26,269 nt of DNA from an uncultured Eubacteriales bacterium (GCA_905210485.1 CAJLXA010000029.1:1-26269), one strand, 5' to 3'; shown: positions 1 through 8,091, numbered from the stretch's first letter. A program made the numbers and translations. Notes: generated by a model not told the origin, from the letters alone.

Positions 1-12
1 GCGTCCTTTTGC

Positions 13-900
13 TCAATTTTCGCTGCGATAGCCAAAGCCACGGATTGCGCTCAGCTGATCCCGCCAGTTTTCTTTCACTTTTACCCACAGATCAAGAAAT
101 ACCTTGGTATCGAAAAAGCGTTCCAGATCCTGTCTTGCATGCGTGGCGATCTCTTTCAGTGTCGCGCCGTGTTTCCCTATAATAATGCCCTTATGGGAAT
201 CGCGTTCGCAGAAAATTTCGGCGCGTATACGCAAAATCTTCGGTTCTTCTTTGAATTCTTCAATCACGACGGCCGTTCCGTGCGGGATCTCATCGCTGAG
301 CGAACGCAGAATTTTTTCACGTATAATTTCCGCCGCGATCTGCCGTTCCGGCTGATCGGTAACAATGTCATCCGGGAAAAACCAGACGCTCTCCGAAAGA
401 TACCGATGGCACTCGGAAAGTACCGTATCCACACCTTTACCGCTCCTTGCGGAGATCGGAATAACCGCGTCAAAATCGAAAGCCTCCGCATAGGCCGCTA
501 TCGTTTTGGCCACGTTTTCCGGCGAGACGGCGTCAATTTTATTGATAACCAGAAGCGCGGGAATCTTCCTTGCCGTAAAAGAAGCGATGAGTTGCGCTTC
601 GATATCGCCGACGGCCTCGCGCGGTTCGACCACAAGGATTGCCGCGTCGGCGTCGCCGACCGTATTGCCTGCGGTTTTTACCATGAAGTCGCCGAGACGG
701 GTACGCGGTTTATGCATACCGGGCGTATCCATAAACACGATCTGGTCTTCGCCCTCTGTGTAAATTCCCGTAATACGGTTACGCGTTGTTTGCGGGCGAC
801 TGGACACGATCGCCACCTTTTCGCCGAGGATATGATTCAGTAACGTGGATTTCCCGACATTCGGCCGGCCGACAATGGCAATAAAAGCGGTTTTCGTCAT
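13..900 (-). CDS. era: GTPase Era, ribosome assembly factor
   Basis: Era binds the 3' end of 16S rRNA and assists 30S subunit maturation. The 295-aa product has the usual family length. GTPase motifs are in order: GRPNVGKS at residues 11-18 (G1), the QTTRNR switch region (37-42), DTPG at 58-61 (G3) and NKID at 120-123 (G4). The C-terminal KH domain carries IIIGKHGATLKEI, the RNA-binding signature. The start codon overlaps the ybeY stop in an ATGA arrangement (897-900), so translation is probably coupled. It is the last visible gene of the yqfC-to-era operon. Its TGA stop lies 12 bases from the window edge, so the downstream gene (often recO in relatives) and any terminator are out of view. 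Identification is certain. Confidence 0.97.
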   Translation of the reverse strand: MTKTAFIAIVGRPNVGKSTLLNHILGEKVAIVSSRPQTTRNRITGIYTEGEDQIVFMDTPGMHKPRTRLGDFMVKTAGNTVGDADAAILVVEPREAVGDIEAQLIASFTARKIPALLVINKIDAVSPENVAKTIAAYAEAFDFDAVIPISARSGKGVDTVLSECHRYLSESVWFFPDDIVTDQPERQIAAEIIREKILRSLSDEIPHGTAVVIEEFKEEPKILRIRAEIFCERDSHKGIIIGKHGATLKEIATHARQDLERFFDTKVFLDLWVKVKENWRDQLSAIRGFGYRSEN

Positions 901-1436
901 GCGTTTTTCTCTCCGTCTTCTTCGGGTTCTTCTTCGTCAAGGCCAAGCGTAGCAACAATTTCACGCTGGCGGCGGCACATATCTTCATCGTCTTTTTCCG
1001 AGCGCTCATGATCGTATCCCAGCAAATGCAGTACCGAATGAATCGTCAGAAACGCGATTTCGCGTTCGATGGAATGTCCCAGTTCCGCCGCCTGCACGCC
1101 CGCGCGTTCAAGATTCAGAACAATGTCGCCGAGCGGGATCACCGCTTCTCCCGGAACGTCATTTTCTTCTTCGGCATCGAAAATCGGGAACGACAGCACG
1201 TCGGTCGCCGCGTCTTTATGGCGATATTCCCGATTCAGTTTACGGATACCGTCGCCGTCCGTAAAGGTAACGGAAAGTTCGGCGCCGAAAGGAAAATGCT
1301 CGTAGTCAAGCGCGGCGCGCACCGCATGACGGACGAGCAGTTCCGTCATGTAACCGCCCGTCATAATTCCGTCATCTGCCGAGAAATAAATGCGTAATTG
1401 TTTTCCTTTTCCGGGATAATGCTTTACAATTTTCAT
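897..1436 (-). CDS. ybeY: Endoribonuclease YbeY, rRNA maturation factor
   Basis: YbeY is a zinc-dependent endoribonuclease involved in 16S rRNA 3'-end processing and ribosome quality control. The 179-aa product ends in the diagnostic metal motif HSVLHLLGYDH, with zinc-ligand histidines at residues 133, 137 and 143. It also shows the family block LNREYRHKDAATDVLSFP (67-84). The ATG at 1436 is preceded by an AGGACGG ribosome site about 6 bases away. The first 25 residues are poorly conserved, so a start a little further in is possible. The gene sits between phoH-like and era, a classic arrangement. The dgkA and cdd genes often found between ybeY and era in Firmicutes are absent here. The stop overlaps the era start by 4 bases. 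Confidence 0.95.
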   Translation of the reverse strand: MKIVKHYPGKGKQLRIYFSADDGIMTGGYMTELLVRHAVRAALDYEHFPFGAELSVTFTDGDGIRKLNREYRHKDAATDVLSFPIFDAEEENDVPGEAVIPLGDIVLNLERAGVQAAELGHSIEREIAFLTIHSVLHLLGYDHERSEKDDEDMCRRQREIVATLGLDEEEPEEDGEKNA

Positions 1437-1514
1437 ATTTGTCCGTCCTGTCCTTATGTCGATTTATCGGCGGAGAGCCTGTCCGCCGTATTACGGTCGC
1501 ATGACCGTATCGGT

Positions 1515-2489
1515 TTATTTTTCTTTTTTACTGTAAGCGTCATATGCGGCAATGATCTTCCGCACAAGGCGGTGCCGTACCACGTCGCGTTCCGAGAATT
1601 CATGCACCGCAATTCCCTCGATGCCGCGCAGGATTTTTGTTGCCACAACAAGTCCGCTTTTCTCATTATGCGGCAGATCCGTCTGCGACGGATCGCCGGT
1701 GACAATGGCCTTGGCGTTATAGCCGAAACGCGTCAGAAACATTTTCATTTGTTCAACGGTCGTGTTCTGCGCCTCATCAAGAATGATAAAGGAGTCGTCC
1801 AGCGTACGGCCGCGCATATAAGCAAGCGGTGCAATCTCTATCGTGCGGCGCTCGATATGCCGCTCATAGTTTTCTGGGCCGAGCATTTCATACAACGCGT
1901 CGCAGAGCGGGCGGAGATAAGGGTCTATTTTGCTTTGCAGATCGCCGGGCAGAAAGCCCAGACGTTCACCGGCCTCTACGGCAGGGCGCGTCAGCACAAT
2001 ACGGTTCACTTCCCGTTTACGCAATGCTTCCACGGCCATGGCCACCGCAAGAAAGGTTTTGCCCGTACCCGCGGGACCGACGCCGAACACAACGGTATTC
2101 TTTCTTATCGCGTCGATATAGGCGCGCTGTCCCATGGTCTTCGGTTTGATCGGTTTTCCCTTTACCGTCATGGCGATCACGTCGCGGTCAAATGCGCCGA
2201 GCGCGTCTTCTTCTCCTTCAGCGATCATCTCAAGAACGTAATCCACCGTCTGGTCGGCAAGCAGGTCGCCGTTTCCCACCATGGATTTCAATGCCTCAAG
2301 CGTTTTGGCGGCACGTTCCACCGCCGTTTCATCTTCGCCTTTCACCGCAATGGCGTCGCCGCCCTCGGAGGGCGTATTGGAAAGGCGCACTCCGAAACGG
2401 TTCTCAATGCGTGCGGCATATACGTCGCACGCGCCGAAAAGCGCCGCCGTCGTTTCCTTGGAGTCGGTCATGACAATTCTTTCTTTCAT
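1515..2489 (-). CDS. phoH: PhoH-like ATPase (YbeZ family)
   Basis: This is a PhoH/YbeZ-type P-loop ATPase, a family that partners YbeY in ribosome and RNA metabolism. The 324-aa protein has an N-terminal KH-like region (about residues 30-75, containing AIAVKGEDETAVERA). An ATPase domain follows with Walker A GPAGTGKT (about 137-144), the family signature VLTRPAVEAGERLGFLPGD, Walker B SFIILDEAQN and sensor-like VTGDPSQTDLP. The ATG at 2489 has an excellent GGAGGT ribosome site and overlaps the yqfD stop (ATGA), so it is coupled to yqfD. The gap to ybeY is 78 bases. A candidate internal promoter inside yqfD (2796-2825) could express it independently of sporulation. Confidence 0.95.
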   Translation of the reverse strand: MKERIVMTDSKETTAALFGACDVYAARIENRFGVRLSNTPSEGGDAIAVKGEDETAVERAAKTLEALKSMVGNGDLLADQTVDYVLEMIAEGEEDALGAFDRDVIAMTVKGKPIKPKTMGQRAYIDAIRKNTVVFGVGPAGTGKTFLAVAMAVEALRKREVNRIVLTRPAVEAGERLGFLPGDLQSKIDPYLRPLCDALYEMLGPENYERHIERRTIEIAPLAYMRGRTLDDSFIILDEAQNTTVEQMKMFLTRFGYNAKAIVTGDPSQTDLPHNEKSGLVVATKILRGIEGIAVHEFSERDVVRHRLVRKIIAAYDAYSKKEK

Positions 2490-3679
2490 TTTGAAACCTC
2501 CGATTCTGTGGAATCCACCGTAAAAGGCAATGTCACGGCAATATCCGAAAGTACCGTGATCCTGACTGTGAGTACATACGCGCCGTCGGTAAAACAGCCG
2601 TCCGTTGATTGTGACAATAGTTCCGCGTTACGGAGTTTGTCGGCGATCAACGCCTTCATTTCACGGGAAGCGGCACGCACAGCCTCGCTTTCGGTCAATA
2701 TCACTTCTTCGTCCCCGTACGAGACCGCGTGAGTTTCGCCGATGGAGACAGGCAATGAAAAGAGTCCGAAAAACGAAACCTGTTTCTTCGTATATATTGT
2801 ATCATACTTCGGAGGTAAATTTCCAGTGTTATCGTAAATATTTATCGGATAACCGAAAAAATTTATTGTAATTTCTTTCAAAACATCGGTTTCACGCCTT
2901 TTTTTCGTTTGTTTCAACGGCACGGAGACCGTAAGCATTTCTTCACTGCGCCCGTAAACGCTGCCCGTCGCATGTACAAACCGCACTTCATGCGCTCCGG
3001 TAATGGCGCCGCTGACAAGCAGATCGCCTTTTTTCACCACCTGTCCGTTTTTCACCACGCTCCGACCGTCCTTGACCGCAATACCGGTAATCAGCGCGTC
3101 GGTTGCCGCTACAAGATTGGCGGGGGAACTTTCCTTTGTCGGATTCTCGTAACTTTTTTTCGGAATCATATCCACAACGGCGATCGACCCCTGCATATTG
3201 ATACTGATCCAACCGATATCCTCCGAAGTTTCCATCAGTTTGTTTTCGATCTTATCTTTATTGACCGATGGGAGAAAAGTTCCGATACCGAAACCGTTTT
3301 GTCTCAGTTCCTCCACGATGGCGTCGTCGTCCACGCTTTCTTCACATTCCACACGCACGTCCCATACAAACATTCCGGAAAACAGAAGTATAAAAAACGC
3401 AATAACCACGCCGAAGAAAATTCCCGGACGAAGACGCTGAAGCATGCGGAAAAGCAATCCCGTCGGCGGAAGAAAATGAAAAACAGCCGGATCGAGAACA
3501 AGCGCCGCCTTTTTGTGTTCACTATACGGAATCGTACATTCCACATAATTCTCTGCCTCGGAATAACCATAAAATTCGACATTATTTTTAAGCAGAAGAT
3601 TCTGAAGACGCAAACCCGACTTCTTTTCGCAACGGATTTTCTGCGCGGCCAGTATTCTATGTAATGACAAAACTTTCAT
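2486..3679 (-). CDS. yqfD: Sporulation protein YqfD
   Basis: YqfD is a conserved sporulation-stage protein of endospore formers. In Bacillus subtilis it is made in the mother cell under sigma-E, and its biochemical role is not established. The 397-aa protein has a soluble N-terminal part (1-85) and one clear transmembrane segment (about 86-106, GIFFGVVIAFFILLFSG). A long extracytoplasmic part follows, with family-like stretches such as IGWISINMQGSIAVVDM and TDALITGIAVKDGRSVVKNG. It overlaps yqfC upstream and phoH downstream, each by an ATGA junction. Such tight packing of a sporulation gene to phoH, ybeY and era is widespread in Clostridia and Bacilli. Confidence 0.92.
   Translation of the reverse strand: MKVLSLHRILAAQKIRCEKKSGLRLQNLLLKNNVEFYGYSEAENYVECTIPYSEHKKAALVLDPAVFHFLPPTGLLFRMLQRLRPGIFFGVVIAFFILLFSGMFVWDVRVECEESVDDDAIVEELRQNGFGIGTFLPSVNKDKIENKLMETSEDIGWISINMQGSIAVVDMIPKKSYENPTKESSPANLVAATDALITGIAVKDGRSVVKNGQVVKKGDLLVSGAITGAHEVRFVHATGSVYGRSEEMLTVSVPLKQTKKRRETDVLKEITINFFGYPINIYDNTGNLPPKYDTIYTKKQVSFFGLFSLPVSIGETHAVSYGDEEVILTESEAVRAASREMKALIADKLRNAELLSQSTDGCFTDGAYVLTVRITVLSDIAVTLPFTVDSTESEVSK
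2796..2825 (-). promoter_or_regulatory. Candidate internal sigma-A promoter inside yqfD, facing phoH
   Basis: Read on the minus strand, an extended -10 (TG-A-TACAAT, plus-strand 2796-2804) lies 18 bases downstream of TGGAAA (2820-2825), which matches 4 of 6 bases of the -35 consensus. Transcription would start near 2789, about 300 bases before phoH, within yqfD coding sequence. It would give vegetative expression of phoH-ybeY-era. This rests on sequence resemblance only. Confidence 0.3.
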
Positions 3680-3963
3680 TCTTTACCTCGCGTAAACGAA
3701 AGTGCGGCAATATGGCCGCATATTTCCACGGTGCCGGAACGATATGCGGAAAGCGAAAGTCCGCTCCCCGTAAAAACCGTGTCCTCTTTTCCCATACGGA
3801 CTATGATCTCTTTATCACTGTTTTTTATGATCCGATCCGCATGGCACAGATACACGCTTTTTTTCCCTTGCTTTTCCTCGCATCGGATCTCTATCCGGCG
3901 TGAAACAAACACCGGCGCCGCCGACAGTTCCGAAAATCGTTTATTAAACCATTGATTTTTCAT
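3676..3963 (-). CDS. yqfC: Sporulation protein YqfC (YabP/YqfC family)
   Basis: YqfC belongs to the small YabP/YqfC sporulation family, mother-cell proteins expressed under sigma-E in Bacillus subtilis. The 95-aa protein is close to the typical family length. Its C-terminal half (GSGLSLSAYRSGTVEICGH followed by IAALSF) matches the family pattern of short beta strands ending in an 'I.G.I..i.F' motif. The ATG at 3963 is preceded by GGAGA at about 8 bases. It is the first gene of the operon and overlaps yqfD by 4 bases (ATGA). A sigma-E-like promoter candidate lies upstream at 4022-4050. Confidence 0.88.
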   Translation of the reverse strand: MKNQWFNKRFSELSAAPVFVSRRIEIRCEEKQGKKSVYLCHADRIIKNSDKEIIVRMGKEDTVFTGSGLSLSAYRSGTVEICGHIAALSFTRGKE

Positions 3964-3981
3964 GCATATATTCTCCGACTA

Positions 3982-4011
3982 TCATTTTTGCCCCTGCCCT
4001 TTGCATATAAA
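3982..4011 (+). promoter_or_regulatory. Candidate sigma-E-like promoter for ylbJ
   Basis: TCATTTT (3982-3988), a 15-base spacer and CATATAAA (4004-4011) resemble the sigma-E pattern (about TCATATT, 13-15 bases, CATACAAT). The element lies 35 bases upstream of the ylbJ start and is followed by the CGGAGG ribosome site at 4033-4038. ylbJ is sigma-E dependent in Bacillus subtilis, which fits. This is inference from resemblance. Confidence 0.4.
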
Positions 4012-4021
4012 GTAGTGTTCT

Positions 4022-4050
4022 ATTTTATGAATCGGAGGACGAATGCATGA
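4022..4050 (-). promoter_or_regulatory. Candidate sigma-E-like promoter for yqfC-yqfD
   Basis: On the minus strand TCATGCA (plus 4044-4050), a 14-base spacer and CATAAAAT (plus 4022-4029) resemble the sigma-E consensus. The -10 matches 7 of 8 bases and the -35 about 4 of 7. It would start a leader of about 50 bases for yqfC. It overlaps the ylbJ ribosome site and start codon, so the two divergent units share their control region. Confidence 0.4.
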
Positions 4051-4976
4051 CAGAAAACAGATTGAGGAACCGCCGGCACATCGCGCGGATTTCCGTTTTA
4101 CTGCTTCTCTACTTCTATTGCATCGTTCGTATTGACGACGTGGCGGAAAGTGTGAAAAACGGTTTGTTCCTTTCCTTTACCGTCATGATCCCCACGCTTT
4201 TTCCTTTTCTTATACTTTCCGATCTTGTTCTGAAAGCGTTGCCGGAAAAGGTCGGCAATCAGACCGGCTTGTTTTCCCGCCTGTTCCGCATAGCGGACAG
4301 CGGATTCTATGCCTTTTTTCTCGGCAGTATTTCCGGTTTTCCCATTGGCGCCAAAATCGTGTCCGCACTTTATCGTCGCGGCGATCTGTCGCGCGACGAG
4401 GCCGAAAGGCTTCTTGTCTTCTCCAACAACACAGGTCCGGCTTTTCTGTTCGGCGTCGTCGGCGCGGCGCTTTACGGCAATATCCGCGTCGGCATATTCC
4501 TTTATATCATACAAATGCTTGCGGCAGTTCTGATCGGAATTTTGCTCGGTATCGGCAAAAAAGCCTCTGACGTTTCGGATAAATTTCAATCCGAAAGAAA
4601 ACTCTCCTTCACCGACGCCGTGGAAAACGCCGTACCCGCCGCTCTTCGCATTGCGGCCTATATAGCGATATTCCGCGTTGTCGTCGATATTTTTGCCGGG
4701 ACTTTAAAAAATGCCGTTATGAAAAGCGTCATTGCGGCCTTTCTCGAAGTCGGCAACGCCGTCACGTCGGCCGCCGCTCTTTTTACCGCATATCCAGCAC
4801 TTTCCTTATCCGTTGCGGCCTTTGCCGTATCGTTCTCCGGCCTTTCTGTCTATATGCAATCGCTTGTTTTTTTGAAAGATACCGATCTCTCCCGCGGGAA
4901 ATATTTATTCTATAAACTTATCGAAGGTATTATATCGGCTTTTCTTGCCTACTTTCTTGCACCGCTTTTCTTTTGA
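4047..4976 (+). CDS. ylbJ: Sporulation integral membrane protein YlbJ
   Basis: YlbJ is a polytopic membrane protein of endospore formers, related to the nucleoside-recognition (Gate) domain family and needed for normal spore cortex formation in Bacillus subtilis. The 309-aa sequence is strongly hydrophobic, with about eight likely membrane segments. It carries the family blocks SFTVMIPTLFPFLILSDL (43-60), SGFPIGAKI (96-104) and EAERLLVFSNNTGPAFLFG (118-136). I chose the ATG at 4047, with CGGAGG 8 bases upstream. An ATG four bases earlier opens a different, unrelated frame. It stands alone on the plus strand, divergent from yqfC and convergent with the ABC exporter. The family match is clear; the transported or sensed molecule is unknown. 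Confidence 0.9.
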   Translation: MTENRLRNRRHIARISVLLLLYFYCIVRIDDVAESVKNGLFLSFTVMIPTLFPFLILSDLVLKALPEKVGNQTGLFSRLFRIADSGFYAFFLGSISGFPIGAKIVSALYRRGDLSRDEAERLLVFSNNTGPAFLFGVVGAALYGNIRVGIFLYIIQMLAAVLIGILLGIGKKASDVSDKFQSERKLSFTDAVENAVPAALRIAAYIAIFRVVVDIFAGTLKNAVMKSVIAAFLEVGNAVTSAAALFTAYPALSLSVAAFAVSFSGLSVYMQSLVFLKDTDLSRGKYLFYKLIEGIISAFLAYFLAPLFF

Positions 4977-4979
4977 TAT

Positions 4980-5016
4980 AAAAAACCGAGGCCGTTTTTA
5001 ACGGCTTCGTTTTTTT
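4980..5016. terminator. Bidirectional intrinsic terminator between ylbJ and the ABC exporter
   Basis: A 10-bp stem (CGAGGCCGTT 4987-4996 with AACGGCTTCG 5000-5009, one G-U pair) and 3-base loop are followed by seven T on the plus strand. They are preceded by six A, which become a U-tract on the minus strand. It can end both convergent transcripts. A second weaker hairpin (5018-5033, GCGGT/ACCGC) with five T follows. Confidence 0.88.
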
Positions 5017-5053
5017 CGCGGTATGAAAACCGCTTTTTCATATATCGTTTGAA

Positions 5054-7153
5054 TCACCGCGGCGGCAACGGCGGAGGCGGAGCGCCCGGTGTTTTTTCTT
5101 CGCCGCGCGGTGCGCCGGAGTGGCGAAGTTCGGGATAATCTTCCGGTGCGTCGTCAAAGGACTCATCGCCGGTATAGCGCTTTGCCTGTGTGGAAAAGAG
5201 CTGGCAATACCGTCCGTGATGCGCCATCAGTTCCTTATGTGTACCGCTTTCGATAACACGTCCGTTTTCCATAACGAGAATCAGACTTGCAATGGTGGCG
5301 CTGGATAGACGATGCGAAACGAAAATCGTAATACGGTTTCTGCCGAGTTCCGCAAACTGGTTGAATATCTCCTGTTCCGCCAAAGGATCCAGAGAGGCGG
5401 TCGGTTCATCGAGAATCATAATGTCCGATTCTTTATAGAACGCGCGCGCAATGGAGAGTTTCTGCCACTGACCGATCGAAAGGTCAACACCGTTTTCCTC
5501 AAAGAAGTGTGACAACGGCGTATTGTACCCGTCGGGAAGATTCCGTATAAACGGATCTGCATTTCCGCGTGCGGCCGCGTCGATGATCTCGTCATCGGTT
5601 CCTTTCCGATGGACGTCGCCGTAAGCGATATTATCCCGCACAGAAACGGCGTATTTCCCGAAATCCTGAAAAATAATGCCGAAAAGATCATAAAGCGCTT
5701 TGACATCGTATTCACGGATATCCGTTCCGTCAAGCAGAATTTCTCCTGCGGTCGGATCGTAAAGCCGCGTCAGCAGTTTTATGAGGGTGGTTTTTCCGGC
5801 GCCGTTCAAACCGACGATGACCACGGTCTCCTCCGGTCGCAGAACAAAACTGACGTCATGCAGAACATCGCGGTCCGAACCGGGATAACGGAAGAAAACA
5901 TGGCGGAATTCTATCGTATGTTCGGTACCCTTTTTAGGCATTTTCGGCGGTTTAACTGTCGGCAGAATCGTAGTCTTTTCTTTCATGAACAGCATCATAT
6001 TGTCAATAAACAATGTTCCCTCGTAGATCGTGGCCGCCGAAGAAATAAACGAAGATACATAACCGGCAATACTGGTAAGCGCCCCGGTATACAAGGCATA
6101 GCTGCCGATGGGCGCCCCCTCCACCACAACGCGGTATGCCACGTAGAAGAAAAGACAGCAGTTGGCGGCAAGCGCGATAAGGCCAAGCAGAATATGCGCC
6201 AGCTGTTCACGGATAACGATATTTTTGACGCCTTTGTAGTAAGCGTCAAAATTCTTTTCATATTCGCCGATAAACGTATCGGACAGATCCATAAGGCGGT
6301 TTTCCTTGATACCGTCGCGATCGGTCACGATATAGGAGAAGTATTCCATGCGCCTGCGCTCTTTGGAACTGCGGCGCATATATTTGAAATTGCGGTTGCG
6401 GAAATGCATGCTGACAATGCCGGTCGGGATCGCGCAAAGCACAATAATAATCGGCGCCAGAATGTTAAGACCGGCAAGAACCAGAACAAAACTCACCGAA
6501 CTGATGATGGTTGAAAACACATCGAACGTCGCACGCATAATGGATATGGGACGCATACTGGCCTCACGGGTCGCATTCTCCAGTCTTTCATAAAAGTCAG
6601 GGCGATCGAAGGAAGCGACGTCCACGTTTTTCGCCTTGTTCATGATTTTCAGTTTGATATGATTGGAGACGACTTCGCCCGCGATGGAGTTCATCATGGC
6701 GCTGACGCGCGACAGTATATTCTGCAAAAACAGAAATACAAACTGAAAGATCAGCAAAAAGAACACCGGGCGGAATTCCCCGCTTAACAGTTCATGCAGG
6801 ACCGCGCCGAATCCGGTCGCAGAGACATGAATCCCGTTTTGCAAAAGCACCTGAATCGCGGACAGAAGCGAACTTGTAATCAATGCACCGATAACGGGCA
6901 TAAAGCCGCCCGCTATGCAAAAGAATGCAAGCAGGAACAGCATCGACGGCTTTGCTTCATACACCAACCGTATAATATAAAATAAGTGTGAGAAAAAACC
7001 GCCGACAACTTCGCGGATATAGCGCGGAACATCACGAAGATTCTTCGGTTTTGCGGGTCCCGACGCCGCTCCCGGAAACCGTGGCCGGGGGGCTGATTCG
7101 GAGCGGCTTTTTTTCTGCTCTGCAGCATCGCGATTCTTTGACGCTTTTTTCAT
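5054..7153 (-). CDS. ABC exporter half-transporter (permease fused to ATPase)
   Basis: This is a type IV ABC exporter with an N-terminal six-helix membrane domain and C-terminal ATPase; the substrate cannot be told. I place the start at 7153 (699 aa) because AAGGAG lies 9 bases upstream; an in-frame ATG 57 bases earlier lacks such a site. From that start, residues about 1-40 are a charged, disordered cytoplasmic tail. Membrane helices fall between about 70 and 375. Walker A GLNGAGKT is at about 448-455, Q-loop FQD near 496, signature LSIGQ at 558-562 (the second glycine of LSGGQ is isoleucine), Walker B IMILDEP near 578-584, and VSHRL is the H-loop. The tail ends in a proline-rich run (APPPPLPPR). 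It lies 114 bases downstream of the phosphodiesterase gene on the same strand. No partner half-transporter is adjacent, so it is probably a homodimer. Confidence 0.9.
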   Translation of the reverse strand: MKKASKNRDAAEQKKSRSESAPRPRFPGAASGPAKPKNLRDVPRYIREVVGGFFSHLFYIIRLVYEAKPSMLFLLAFFCIAGGFMPVIGALITSSLLSAIQVLLQNGIHVSATGFGAVLHELLSGEFRPVFFLLIFQFVFLFLQNILSRVSAMMNSIAGEVVSNHIKLKIMNKAKNVDVASFDRPDFYERLENATREASMRPISIMRATFDVFSTIISSVSFVLVLAGLNILAPIIIVLCAIPTGIVSMHFRNRNFKYMRRSSKERRRMEYFSYIVTDRDGIKENRLMDLSDTFIGEYEKNFDAYYKGVKNIVIREQLAHILLGLIALAANCCLFFYVAYRVVVEGAPIGSYALYTGALTSIAGYVSSFISSAATIYEGTLFIDNMMLFMKEKTTILPTVKPPKMPKKGTEHTIEFRHVFFRYPGSDRDVLHDVSFVLRPEETVVIVGLNGAGKTTLIKLLTRLYDPTAGEILLDGTDIREYDVKALYDLFGIIFQDFGKYAVSVRDNIAYGDVHRKGTDDEIIDAAARGNADPFIRNLPDGYNTPLSHFFEENGVDLSIGQWQKLSIARAFYKESDIMILDEPTASLDPLAEQEIFNQFAELGRNRITIFVSHRLSSATIASLILVMENGRVIESGTHKELMAHHGRYCQLFSTQAKRYTGDESFDDAPEDYPELRHSGAPRGEEKTPGAPPPPLPPR

Positions 7154-7267
7154 TCTGTCACTCTCCTTTTTATCAACAAATTCCGGTAAAAAATGAAAAA
7201 ATACCGGCAAAATATTTTACGATTTTATTTCAAAGGATATACGATCCTTTCCGGGGCACAAGACCTG

Positions 7268-7756
7268 TCATGCGGTCGCATGGGAAAACAGGATATTTTC
7301 CCCCTCTATCAGCAAAATGCCGTAATGACCGCGGCCTGCCGTATCTTTTCGCGCACTGCCGGGGTTAAACAAATATAAAGGCCGCGCATATTCGGATAAA
7401 TAGGTTTCGGAAGGAACGTGCGTGTGCCCATACAGGGCGATATCCGCATTTTCGCGCAACGCCGTACCGATAAGACCGCCAAGACCGCTCTTAACGCCCA
7501 CCGTATGACCGTGGCACAGAAAAATTTTCTTGTTTTTGGCAAAGAAAACGCGTTCGGTCGGATAATCCATGCCGTACAGGTCGCAGTTGCCGCGTACCGC
7601 CATCAGCGTTGTAACGGGATAATCCGCCATAACCGTTTCGGCGTCATGCAATCCGTCGCCGAGAAAAACGGCGTATGCCGCGTCGCTATGCAACGACATC
7701 GCCTTGCGCATGGCATAGGTATCGCCGTGCGAATCGGAAAAAATCAGGATTTTCAA
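7268..7756 (-). CDS. YfcE/MJ0936-type metallophosphodiesterase
   Basis: This is a small calcineurin-like phosphodiesterase of the YfcE family. Members hydrolyse phosphodiester model substrates in a metal-dependent way, and physiological substrates are mostly unknown. All metal-site motifs are present in the 162-aa protein: DSHG (D8, H10), GD (D34), GNCD (N57), GH (H82) and GHTH (H111, H113). The start is a TTG at 7756, with AAAGGAG about 9 bases upstream; no in-frame ATG fits better. It is divergent from the small-gene cassette starting at 7852. No convincing terminator follows, only a short 7-bp hairpin at 7232-7250 without a U-tract, so read-through into the ABC exporter is possible. Confidence 0.9.
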   Translation of the reverse strand: MKILIFSDSHGDTYAMRKAMSLHSDAAYAVFLGDGLHDAETVMADYPVTTLMAVRGNCDLYGMDYPTERVFFAKNKKIFLCHGHTVGVKSGLGGLIGTALRENADIALYGHTHVPSETYLSEYARPLYLFNPGSARKDTAGRGHYGILLIEGENILFSHATA

Positions 7757-7812
7757 GCCTCTGTCTCCTTTACAAAAAACGTGCCGGTGACGAAAAATTC
7801 GCGTTTGTCCTG

Positions 7813-7820
7813 CATATAAT
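7813..7820 (+). promoter_or_regulatory. Possible -10 element for the small three-gene cassette
   Basis: CATATAAT lies 32 bases upstream of the first small gene. It matches the sigma-E/sigma-K type -10 (CATA start) and also contains a perfect TATAAT. No good -35 of either class is visible at the right distance (region 7791-7799 is A-rich). It closely resembles the -10 in front of ylbJ, both lying in TGCATATAA. Confidence 0.3.
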
Positions 7821-7851
7821 GTTACAAAATCCGATAATGCGAGGTATAGTC

Positions 7852-8091
7852 ATGGGCTTTGATAAACAAATGCTGAATCAACTTCTGAAAGAGGATGACG
7901 AAATGCTTTGGCAAAACATTGTTGGAATAGCAGCCAAAAGCGGGATTCGCCTGTCCCGGAAAACGCCTCCGCGCGAAGAAATGCAGAAACTGCGCGACCT
8001 TCTCGCGGATGCCGACCGCATATCTCCTTTTCAGGCGCAGAAAATTCTGAGAAACATGGGAAAGAACGGAGAAAGTGACAATGGCCGATAA
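7852..8091 (+). CDS. Small conserved-looking protein, cassette gene 1
   Basis: A 79-aa soluble protein of unknown function. I chose the ATG at 7852 because GAGGT lies 7 bases upstream; the frame stays open further upstream but without family-like sequence. It is predicted mostly helical: residues 1-30 (KQMLNQLLKEDDEMLWQNIV) then a segment IAAKSGIRLS, and a second helical part around residues 42-70 (MQKLRDLLADADRISPFQAQ). The pattern 'D.E.LW..I..IAA..GI.L' resembles short hypothetical proteins I recall from other Clostridia, though I cannot verify this here. It has no signal peptide, membrane segment or cysteines. It overlaps the next gene by 11 bases, which argues for co-translation and a linked function. 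Confidence 0.75.
   Translation: MGFDKQMLNQLLKEDDEMLWQNIVGIAAKSGIRLSRKTPPREEMQKLRDLLADADRISPFQAQKILRNMGKNGESDNGR

Noticed and set aside
7232..7250. AAAGGAT/ATCCTTT hairpin after the phosphodiesterase gene as a terminator
   Set aside because: It has only a 7-bp, AT-rich stem and no U-tract on the minus strand, so it is not counted as a terminator.
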